From the NCBI RefSeq assembly GCF_023283535.1, contig NZ_JAKILT010000001.1:62001-126000 (forward strand): a stretch of DNA of 64,000 nucleotides, in the 5' to 3' direction. Position numbers and translations under genes: made by a program. Shown in pieces: positions 17,792-24,812 of the stretch. The DNA comes from Shewanella sairae (lineage in GTDB: Bacteria; Pseudomonadota; Gammaproteobacteria; Enterobacterales; Shewanellaceae). Position 1 is the stretch's first letter. The number at the start of each line of letters is the position of its first letter. The notes under the pieces are model-generated. The model had not been told where the DNA came from and did no database searches. It saw nothing but the letters and a program-made list of their open reading frames with translations.

Positions 17792-18178
17792 ATGCAATTT
17801 CCAGATGATGATAATGGCAAAATGCTTGAAGCAATGGCTGATGCAGGTATTGATCTGTCTAAAGCACTTGATGTCGACTTTTTCTTAGTTTTCGAAGATC
17901 AGCGTGATGCAGAATCAGCACTCGAAGAGCTAGGAAAATCAGATCTTGAAGGCGAAATTGAACTGCTTCTTAACGACGAATCAGGCAAGTGGGAGCTGAT
18001 TGTTTGTCTAAACATGGTTCCAGCCTACGACACAATCGTTGAGCAAGAGATTAGTTTGCATGAATTTGCGCAAGAGTTTGGTGGCGTTACTGACGGATGG
18101 GGCGTAATGCAACACCAAGAAGGTGATGATGATTTTGCTGACGACGCACACGAGTGTAGCGATGATTGTAAGCACTAA
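17792..18178 (+). CDS. rraB: RraB, ribonuclease E inhibitor
   Basis: 128 residues, strongly acidic. It has the RraB features: an N-terminal PDDDNGKMLEAMADAGIDLSK, DFFLVFEDQRDAESALEEL and a final FGGVTDGWGVMQ with an acidic/Cys-His tail (quoted in parts). RraB binds the C-terminal scaffold region of RNase E and changes degradosome composition, shifting the decay of a subset of mRNAs (known for E. coli). It follows the S4 gene by 20 bp, with an AGAGAGGA site before the ATG. Confidence 0.93.
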   Translation: MQFPDDDNGKMLEAMADAGIDLSKALDVDFFLVFEDQRDAESALEELGKSDLEGEIELLLNDESGKWELIVCLNMVPAYDTIVEQEISLHEFAQEFGGVTDGWGVMQHQEGDDDFADDAHECSDDCKH

Positions 18179-18203
18179 GTCAACCGTTTAACCAATTTTG
18201 TAA

Positions 18204-18231
18204 TAAGCCACTTATATTAGTGGCTTTTTTG
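18204..18231 (+). terminator. Terminator after rraB
   Basis: AAGCCACT-TATATT-AGTGGCTT followed by TTTT; 26 bp after the stop codon. Confidence 0.9.
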
Positions 18232-18295
18232 TGCCCAAAAGTTAAGAATACGGAGAGTCCAATATAAGTACTAATTGCCACCGAAGGAGAAAAGA

Positions 18296-20272
18296 ATGGC
18301 AAGAATGATTAGTTTTGGGACGCCGGTTAACGATGCTGAACGTTGGGCATTTTCCTTGTTAGCCGATGAATTACCAGAAGATTATATCCTACTAACCAAC
18401 GTTGAAATCCCGACAAAATCTGGCCAAGCCATGGAGGTCGATGCATTAGTTATAGGCGAGTGGGGCGTATATGTTGTCGATGTTAAAGGTTACATTGGCA
18501 GATTAGATGCAGGCTTACACGCTTGGTCCTTGGATGGAAGGGAAGTTGATAACAGCTTAGCAAAAGCCAACTATGTTGCCCGAGTGCTTGCTGGTAACGT
18601 CAAACACAAAATTCCGGTGGGCGTATATGCACCTTGGTGCCAAGGCATGGTGTTTGTTACTGGTCGTAAAGGCGAAGAGATCGAACTTGAAAAGCAGCAA
18701 GGCTCACTCAGTATTTATACGCCTAAACAAATTGTTGAAGCGCTCACAACCGAGTGGGGGCTGACCGCGCCAAAGAAACACCAAGTTACCGATACGCAAA
18801 AAGAATTAGTTTTAGAGACTATTGGTCAAGTAGCTATTGTTGAAAAGCGCAATAATCAAATTCAAGACTTTACCAAGCTTAGGTGCTTATTTATTCAAAG
18901 TGGCCTTGAAGTTTGGCAAGCCGAGTACAATCCAGGCGAATGGACTGCGCCTTGGCTGCTAAAGGTGCTTATTCCTACGCAATTTGTTGATAGCGAGCAG
19001 TCCGAATTTCATGAAGCACAATTAAGAAGCGAATTTCAACGTTTACAATCTTTATCTGGTTGTTGTGGTGTCCCTTATTGCGCGCCGCTAATTCAAGATG
19101 GTGAGCAGTTAGTCCTGCCTATTCGTATGCCGCGAGGTGTGCCGCTAAATGTGCTTGATTCCAAGCAAATGACCACCTATCAGCTTCTTGAAGTATTACG
19201 CCGAAGTGTTACTGGCTTGCAGCAAATTCATCGCCGAGGCTTTACTGTGGGTGGCTGGACAAGCAATTGTATCTTTGTGTCAGATATGGGCGATGTCGAG
19301 TTTATCGACATTAAAGATAATGTCAGCAGTAGCGAAGATATTAGGGCTTATGCTGAAGGCTTTTTGGCTATTGCAGATCAGACTAATCAGCCGCGGGTTT
19401 ATCAGTGGTACCGAGAAGCGCTAGCGGGCACTACAACAGACTTAGATGCGCTGCGTAGCGATTTGTCGGCATTGATTGATCACGGGGTATGTGACGCGGT
19501 GCCTGAAAAGATTGATATCACTGCAGGCGCAATTATCGATCATCACTTTAAACTTGAGCAGTTTATCGCCGCTAAAGAAACCAGTCAGTTCTGGCGCGCA
19601 AAACATCTGCAGGGACAATATCAGTGCGGTGTGTCTATTTATTGTAAAGTAGAAGCTAACTGGCCAATGCTAAGCAGTATTTACCGAACTTTGGCGAAGG
19701 TTTACCATCCTCATATTGAAAAAGTCTTGGCTTTTGGTCAGCTACCTCAAAGCGATAACCTGTTTATTGCACGGGCGTGGGAATATGGTGAGTCAATTGA
19801 TCAAGTGAAAGAGATTCGCCTAGGCCAACCATTAATGTGGTTCACCCAATTATTAACGGGTTTGCAGTACATGCACCAAATGGATATTTACCACGGCGCA
19901 ATTTGTCCAAAAAATATCATCTGTAATCCCAATAAAGCCATCTTGGTCAACTTTGGGATCGGTCTAGATATTGCTGCGAGTCATTATGCTTGCCAGTACG
20001 CCGACCCGACACTTTGGGAAGTTGAAGGAGAAGCAGAGCGTGATTTATATGGCTTAGTGGCGAGCTTTATCGATGCCATGGCACCAGAGAACCTTAAAGG
20101 CGATCTGTGCCAAGCGGGGATTATTAACGCACTAGAAGCGTTTGATAGGGAGTGGTTCGGCGAGAAGCTTTATGATGTGTGCCATAAAGTGCTTAACTTT
20201 GATTTAAGTGTACATGCAGGTATGAATTACCTAGAGATGTTCGATTTAGCCGAAACAGACGTGATCTCTTAG
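18296..20272 (+). CDS. NERD nuclease-like protein with two tandem pseudokinase-like domains
   Basis: 658 residues from ATG 18296 (GAAGGAG seven bases upstream; TTG 18275 rejected). Residues 1-130 form a NERD domain: Glu15, Asp49 in the MEVDALVIG strand and Asp62-x-Lys64 in GVYVVDVKGY follow the E-D-(D/E)xK pattern of restriction-endonuclease-like folds. Residues about 190-400 resemble a protein kinase, but HRGxVHGDLKPxN has become HRRGFTVGGWTSN and DFG is DIK. Residues about 425-650 resemble a second kinase with FRAK-like N-lobe, YHGAICPKNII in place of HRDLKPxN, and NFG in place of DFG. Both lack the catalytic Asp, so phosphotransfer is unlikely. NERD-kinase fusions such as PglW occur in BREX defence, but no defence neighbours are present. 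The role is unknown. Confidence 0.8.
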   Translation: MARMISFGTPVNDAERWAFSLLADELPEDYILLTNVEIPTKSGQAMEVDALVIGEWGVYVVDVKGYIGRLDAGLHAWSLDGREVDNSLAKANYVARVLAGNVKHKIPVGVYAPWCQGMVFVTGRKGEEIELEKQQGSLSIYTPKQIVEALTTEWGLTAPKKHQVTDTQKELVLETIGQVAIVEKRNNQIQDFTKLRCLFIQSGLEVWQAEYNPGEWTAPWLLKVLIPTQFVDSEQSEFHEAQLRSEFQRLQSLSGCCGVPYCAPLIQDGEQLVLPIRMPRGVPLNVLDSKQMTTYQLLEVLRRSVTGLQQIHRRGFTVGGWTSNCIFVSDMGDVEFIDIKDNVSSSEDIRAYAEGFLAIADQTNQPRVYQWYREALAGTTTDLDALRSDLSALIDHGVCDAVPEKIDITAGAIIDHHFKLEQFIAAKETSQFWRAKHLQGQYQCGVSIYCKVEANWPMLSSIYRTLAKVYHPHIEKVLAFGQLPQSDNLFIARAWEYGESIDQVKEIRLGQPLMWFTQLLTGLQYMHQMDIYHGAICPKNIICNPNKAILVNFGIGLDIAASHYACQYADPTLWEVEGEAERDLYGLVASFIDAMAPENLKGDLCQAGIINALEAFDREWFGEKLYDVCHKVLNFDLSVHAGMNYLEMFDLAETDVIS

Positions 20273-20297
20273 CCTTAATAAGGCAACTGTTTTATGC

Positions 20298-21185
20298 CTA
20301 ATGCCTATAGGGGCTGAATAGTTCGAGTAGCCAGTCGATAAAGGATTGCACCTTTAGCGGCAAGTTGCTCGATTTTGGCGTCAATAAGTAATAGCGGTAC
20401 GGACTGGTGAAATCTGCCGTAAATGGGATCACCAGTTTGCCGTTTTTAAGCTCCTGTTCAATAAAGAAACGTGGGATTAATGCGACTCCCATACCACTAA
20501 CAGCAGCTTGGCTCAGCATGTAAAAGTGCTCAACCCCAAATTTCTTCTCAGTTGTTAATTTAACATCGACGTTGTCGGCCCACAGTTGCCACAAACTAGG
20601 CCTTGTCGTGTGTTGTAATAAGGTCATTTTATTGATGTCATTAAGGCACTTGAGTCTTGGTGCGAGTTCTGGCGAGCAAACTAAACAAAGATCTTCATCC
20701 ATCAAGGTAAGTACGTTAGCCGCTTTGGGGACTGAGGTGCTGCTGCGTATAGCGATATCATAATTAACCTTGTTAAAGTCCACCTCAAAATCGCCGATGG
20801 ATAAGTCAACATACAAGTGAGGATAACGCGACTTAAACTCTTCCATGCGCGGAATGAGCCAACTAATCGTTAAGCTAGGTAATACATTAATAGCCAAGGT
20901 TTGCGTTCTAAGAGGCTGGGTGATTAAGTCGCTGGTGGCATTATTGATAGTTTGTAGTGCAGCCTGGGCATGAACAAAGTAGCGCTCGCCCTCATCAGTC
21001 AGTTTTAGACTGCGATGTTGCCTGATAAACAAGGCGATACCGACATAATCTTCTAGTTGTTTAACCTGTTTACTGATAGCACCATGGGTCACAAATAGCT
21101 CTTTCCCTGCAAGCGTAAAACTCATTAAACGGGCGGCAGCTTCAAATGCTCTAAGTGCATTTAGTGGCGGTAAGTGAGGGTACAT
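20298..21185 (-). CDS. LysR-family transcriptional regulator, GcvA-like
   Basis: 295 residues. The N-terminal winged helix is clear (LPPLNALRAFEAAARLMSF, ..THGAISKQVKQLEDYVGIALF), in the form typical of GcvA/AmpR-type members. The effector domain covers residues about 92-290 and contains LPSLTISWLIPRMEEFKSRYP and GVALIPRFFIEQEL. It is divergent from the TSUP transporter across 118 bp that carry a T-N11-A-type inverted repeat, so it probably controls that gene and itself. The inducer is unknown. Resemblance to GcvA alone does not show control of glycine cleavage. Confidence 0.9.
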   Translation of the reverse strand: MYPHLPPLNALRAFEAAARLMSFTLAGKELFVTHGAISKQVKQLEDYVGIALFIRQHRSLKLTDEGERYFVHAQAALQTINNATSDLITQPLRTQTLAINVLPSLTISWLIPRMEEFKSRYPHLYVDLSIGDFEVDFNKVNYDIAIRSSTSVPKAANVLTLMDEDLCLVCSPELAPRLKCLNDINKMTLLQHTTRPSLWQLWADNVDVKLTTEKKFGVEHFYMLSQAAVSGMGVALIPRFFIEQELKNGKLVIPFTADFTSPYRYYLLTPKSSNLPLKVQSFIDWLLELFSPYRH

Positions 21186-21208
21186 TCGTTAAACCTTAAT
21201 TTTTTAGT

Positions 21209-21223
21209 GTGAGACAAACTCAC
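21209..21223. promoter_or_regulatory. LysR-type operator candidate
   Basis: GTGAG-ACAAA-CTCAC is a perfect inverted repeat. Its inner 13 bases TGAGACAAACTCA fit the T-N11-A pattern of LysR-family sites. It is 24 bp upstream of the regulator start codon and 80 bp upstream of the divergent transporter. Confidence 0.5.
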
Positions 21224-21303
21224 TTATGGTGAACGATAACTCGTTTGAGTTTTTACTGCAAACCGCGTTTAATAGCGCCATTACAAGCAACTAATAAAAA
21301 ATC

Positions 21304-22083
21304 ATGACTTTAGACCTTACTTTCGAGATTATCGCACTGCTATTTTTTGTCGCCATGCTGGCAGGCTTTATTGATGCCATTGCCGGCGGAGGTGGTTTGT
21401 TAACCATACCGGCGTTGATGTGGGCCGGATTGCCGCCAACGGTAGCGTTAGCAACTAATAAGCTTCAGGCCTGTGGCGGCAGTTTTTTTGCGAGTTTTTA
21501 TTTTGTTCGTAAAGGCATGGTCAAACTTAGTGATATGAAACTCAGTATCGCATGTGCTTTTGTGGGCGCTGCATTAGGCACAATTGCCGTACAGATGATA
21601 GACACAGCGTTTTTGGAGGTTTTTCTGCCTTTTTTGATGCTCGCTATTGGTGGCTATTTTCTGTTTTCTAAAAAAATTAGTGAAGAAGATCAACAACAAG
21701 TGCTCACTCCTGCGGTATTTGCTTTTACTGCAGCGTTAGGTGTTGGTTTCTATGACGGCTTTTTTGGCCCAGGAACTGGCAGTTTCTTCGCGCTAGCTTT
21801 TGTCTCTTTAGCTGGCTATGGACTCGCTAAAGCTACTGCGCATGCAAAAATCTTAAATTTCTCCACCAATATTGCATCGCTTATTTTCTTTGCAATAGGC
21901 GGTAAAGTTCTTTGGATGCTAGGTGGAGTGATGTTGATTGGTCAAGCCATTGGCGCCACATTGGGCTCACGACTAGTTTTTACTAAAGGTACAAAGATTA
22001 TTAAACCTTTAGTTGTGGTGATGTCGATTGCCATGAGCCTTAAATTGTTATCAAGCCAATACGACCTTTTGGCTTGGCTATAA
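21304..22083 (+). CDS. TSUP-family (TauE/SafE) anion exporter
   Basis: 259-residue membrane protein with about eight hydrophobic helices. The family motif is FIDAIAGGGGLLTIPALMWAGLPP (quoted in part, residues about 22-45), and it is repeated in degenerate form as DGFFGPGTGSFFALAF near residue 156, reflecting the two-fold TauE/SafE architecture. These proteins move sulfite, sulfoacetate or other small organic anions; the nearest characterised relative by look is E. coli YfcA, of unknown substrate. It is divergently transcribed from a LysR gene, which is the likely regulator. Confidence 0.9.
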   Translation: MTLDLTFEIIALLFFVAMLAGFIDAIAGGGGLLTIPALMWAGLPPTVALATNKLQACGGSFFASFYFVRKGMVKLSDMKLSIACAFVGAALGTIAVQMIDTAFLEVFLPFLMLAIGGYFLFSKKISEEDQQQVLTPAVFAFTAALGVGFYDGFFGPGTGSFFALAFVSLAGYGLAKATAHAKILNFSTNIASLIFFAIGGKVLWMLGGVMLIGQAIGATLGSRLVFTKGTKIIKPLVVVMSIAMSLKLLSSQYDLLAWL

Positions 22084-22118
22084 TTCAAAATACACTATTT
22101 AAGTTAGGGAAATAGCCC

Positions 22119-22943
22119 ATGTTTAAGTTTGCCAGTAGAGTTTTATTAAAACCATTGACTGCACTGTTGATTTGTTTTGCCATGCAAACCTCAACGGCAT
22201 TGGCTACACCTGTTGAACGTGCTGACTGGCAAGCAGTGTTCGCAAAGTATGACGCCGTCGGCACTATTGTTGTGTTTGATCAGCGCGGCAATGAAGTAAA
22301 AGAGTGGGTGTATAATACCGATAGGGCTAAGCAACGTTTCTCGCCTGCATCTACCTACAAAGTTCCCCATAGTTTGTTTGCATTGGATGCAAATATAGTG
22401 ACTGATGAGTTACAGGTTTTTAAGTGGGATGGCATTGAGCGTAGTTTTGCACCGCATAATCAAGACCAAACACTGCGCTCTGCTATGCAATATTCGGCAC
22501 TGTGGGTATTTGATATTTTTGCTAAGCAGTTAGGTGAAGCTAAGGCGCAGCAGTATTTAACTAAAATTAACTACGGCAATGCCGATCCGAGCATAGCAAG
22601 TAACGGCAGTTATTGGGTTGATGGTAAGTTAGCTATTTCGGCCACAGAGCAGATTAAGTTTCTGCAAGCCTTATATCAAAACCAACTTCCTTTTAAGCAA
22701 GCAGATCAATTACTGGTCAAAGACTTGATGATAAATGAAACTGGTAAAGATTGGATTTTGCATGCCAAAACAGGTTGGCAAGGCCGCTATGGCTGGTGGG
22801 TGGGCTGGGTCGAATGGCCAACGGGACCAGTTTTCTTTGCTTTAAATATCGATACACCAAATCGCTTACAAGATCTTGATAAACGCCAAGCGATTACTCT
22901 AGATATTTTAACAAGCATCGATGCATCACCCATGAGCAGCTAA
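22119..22943 (+). CDS. Class D beta-lactamase, OXA-2-like
   Basis: 274 residues with a signal peptide (ending near ..TSTALATP), so periplasmic. Class D motifs: Ser78-Thr-Tyr-Lys81 (nucleophile and the lysine that is carbamylated in this class), Ser126-Ala-Leu128 where SxV is expected, Tyr152-Gly-Asn154, and Lys217-Thr-Gly219. From recall, long stretches are near-identical in pattern to the OXA-2 group (FSPASTYKVPHSLFALDA, KTGW..GRYGWWVGWVEWPTG, FFALNIDTPNR). It hydrolyses beta-lactam amide bonds via an acyl-Ser intermediate; the spectrum cannot be read. There is no integron attC site, IS or second resistance gene nearby, so it looks like an intrinsic chromosomal gene. Confidence 0.93.
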   Translation: MFKFASRVLLKPLTALLICFAMQTSTALATPVERADWQAVFAKYDAVGTIVVFDQRGNEVKEWVYNTDRAKQRFSPASTYKVPHSLFALDANIVTDELQVFKWDGIERSFAPHNQDQTLRSAMQYSALWVFDIFAKQLGEAKAQQYLTKINYGNADPSIASNGSYWVDGKLAISATEQIKFLQALYQNQLPFKQADQLLVKDLMINETGKDWILHAKTGWQGRYGWWVGWVEWPTGPVFFALNIDTPNRLQDLDKRQAITLDILTSIDASPMSS

Positions 22944-23162
22944 TTGATTCAAAGCCTGTGTAGCCTAAGCTTTTATTTTAATTTTACCAATGACTTTACT
23001 AAAATAAACGATGTGCTTCGCTGTTTATTAACGGTGATAAATTTTTTGTGAGTCTTTGAGCATTACTCGTGTATTATTCCGCTCCGTCGTCACGTTAGAT
23101 ATTGACGAGACATACACATAGGTACATGAGCTGTTAAACTTTAGCGCCTGCAGGCAGAATTG

Positions 23163-23903
23163 ATGACACAAAAAACTTATAAACTGGGACGTTTAAGTAC
23201 GGTTCTATTCATTACCTTCATATCGGTATGCACTTCTTTATTAATAACCTCTATCGTCTTTTATTTTTGCCAGGATATGGCTATCAGTAAAATAGGTATG
23301 TTTGCCGCTATTGTTACCCCATTAGTGGTTGCTCCCTTTCCGTCATGGTATCTAATGGGGTTGTTGATGAAGGTCAGCGCGCTTGAAAAAGAGATGAGGT
23401 TACTTGCTTCACTTGATTCGCTCACAGGATTATTGAACCGGCGCGCATTTTTTAATGATGCAGAAGTGTTGCTGCATTATGCAGTGCGAGAACAAATAAG
23501 TGTTTCTGTGGTTGGGTTAGATTTAGATAAATTTAAAACTATCAATGACACATATGGGCATTCAGCTGGGGATTTGGCGTTAAAGCACTTCACCGCAGCA
23601 TTGAAAGGAAGTTGCCGACAGTCTGATCTTATTGGCAGGTTAGGCGGCGAAGAGTTTGCGTTATTTTTACCCAACACCTCGGTAGAAGAGGCGTATACGT
23701 TAACTCAACGTTTGCATAAAACTCTTAGCCAATCATCAATTAAAGTCCAAGATACTGCGATACAATATACAGTAAGTATCGGTCTGTTGTCTTTGGTGCC
23801 AACTCGTGCTGACACTATTGAAACCTTGTTGCAACATGTAGATAGCTCACTTTACCAAGCAAAAAATAGTGGCAGAAACCGCACCGTAGTGTATGGCAGT
23901 TAG
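23163..23903 (+). CDS. Membrane diguanylate cyclase
   Basis: 246 residues from ATG 23163. There are two membrane helices (about 11-37 and 43-70) with almost no periplasmic loop, then a GGDEF domain from residue about 85 (LDSLTGLLNRRAFF, DLDKFKTINDTYGHSAGD). The active-site motif is RLGGEEF, and RQSD five residues before it is an intact RxxD inhibitory site, so an active enzyme with c-di-GMP feedback is expected. It makes c-di-GMP from two GTP. A minimal sensor part suggests membrane-state sensing or partner control. The -10-like TATTAT lies near 23074 (inference). Confidence 0.93.
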   Translation: MTQKTYKLGRLSTVLFITFISVCTSLLITSIVFYFCQDMAISKIGMFAAIVTPLVVAPFPSWYLMGLLMKVSALEKEMRLLASLDSLTGLLNRRAFFNDAEVLLHYAVREQISVSVVGLDLDKFKTINDTYGHSAGDLALKHFTAALKGSCRQSDLIGRLGGEEFALFLPNTSVEEAYTLTQRLHKTLSQSSIKVQDTAIQYTVSIGLLSLVPTRADTIETLLQHVDSSLYQAKNSGRNRTVVYGS

Positions 23904-24026
23904 TTGTTTTTAAGTCGTGGAGTACTACAGTTTTACTGCTGTCAAACGGGGCATGTTAGAAAAGATAAGCGCAGCAGAAAATAAGCCTAACTGTTTATTG
24001 TCAGGCTTACTCTCAAATAGGCTGAG

Positions 24027-24527
24027 TTATGCAGAGAGATTATCGAGCTGCACATCATCCCCTATGCTATGTAATGCTTCGGTTAACTTTTCCTCATCAC
24101 TTGCACCTTTCATCCCCACATTAAAATCAGCTCTAAACAAGGCGATACCGGTATGACTGGCGGTTTCATAGCGGGTGCTCATATGCTCAATGTTAATACC
24201 TAGTGCACTAATTTTATTTGAAATATCATGCACAAGCCCCGGTCTGTCGTTAGCCACTAATGAATAACTGACATGTTTGTTTTTGGGTTGTGGCTTACTG
24301 GTTTTTGAATAAGTGAGTGCCACGCCTTCGAGTAATTCTAGATTTTCAATCAGGGCATCCCACTGGGCTGAAGGCACCTCTAAAAGCAAAATTGCGGCAA
24401 ACACGCCGTCAATATGACGTAGCTCTGAGTCTAACCAATGGCCTCCGTGGCGGCTAACAGAGTGAGCAATTTGCTCAACCAAACCTTCTCTATCATTTGC
24501 TTGCAGGGTAACTAGATATCTTAACAT
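24027..24527 (-). CDS. Tandem ACT-domain protein, GcvR-like
   Basis: 166 residues forming two ACT domains: LRYLVTLQANDREGLVEQIAHSVS (residues about 2-25 onward) and VSYSLVANDRPGLVHDISNKIS (about 90 onward), quoted in parts. This is the arrangement of GcvR, which in E. coli binds GcvA and represses the glycine cleavage operon. It stands alone here and is convergent with the diguanylate cyclase, and no gcv genes are present. Related ACT proteins of unknown role are common in Shewanella, so the GcvR function is a family-level guess. Confidence 0.8.
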   Translation of the reverse strand: MLRYLVTLQANDREGLVEQIAHSVSRHGGHWLDSELRHIDGVFAAILLLEVPSAQWDALIENLELLEGVALTYSKTSKPQPKNKHVSYSLVANDRPGLVHDISNKISALGINIEHMSTRYETASHTGIALFRADFNVGMKGASDEEKLTEALHSIGDDVQLDNLSA

Positions 24528-24654
24528 TTGATATTACTCCATTTTTAATCACATCAATCCGTATAATCTTTCCAAATCTTAATTAGATAGCTCACAATTG
24601 CTGACCTGTTTACTTAGCTGTTTTACGGCGAGTAGCATGATTTTTAGTTCATCG

Positions 24655-24688
24655 CTGTAACACTAGTGTCATTTTTGCGTCATATAAT
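24655..24688 (+). promoter_or_regulatory. Pho box and -10 element of the pst operon
   Basis: CTGTAAC (24655-24661), ACTA, GTGTCAT (24666-24672) is an 18-bp Pho box of two direct 7-bp repeats with a 4-bp spacer. A third weaker repeat GCGTCAT follows after TTTT (24677-24683). A perfect TATAAT is at 24683-24688, exactly 10 bp after the second repeat, the usual geometry for PhoB replacing the -35 contact. It predicts induction under phosphate starvation. Confidence 0.85.
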
Positions 24689-24812
24689 GCACCACATTAA
24701 AATATGCGCATGTAGATTTTGGTTTTAAACACGACCTAACCTTAGTGTTAGCATAGTCGTTAATACAATCCCAGTTAAAGTTTGACTGGCTTTAGAATAA
24801 TCGAGGTTCTTA

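Noticed and set aside
18296..20272. PglW component of a BREX system
   Set aside because: PglW also joins NERD and kinase domains, but here both kinase sites look dead, the protein is much shorter and no BREX genes are nearby.
22119..22943. Beta-lactamase as an integron gene cassette
   Set aside because: No attC-like imperfect palindrome follows the gene and no integrase or second cassette is present.
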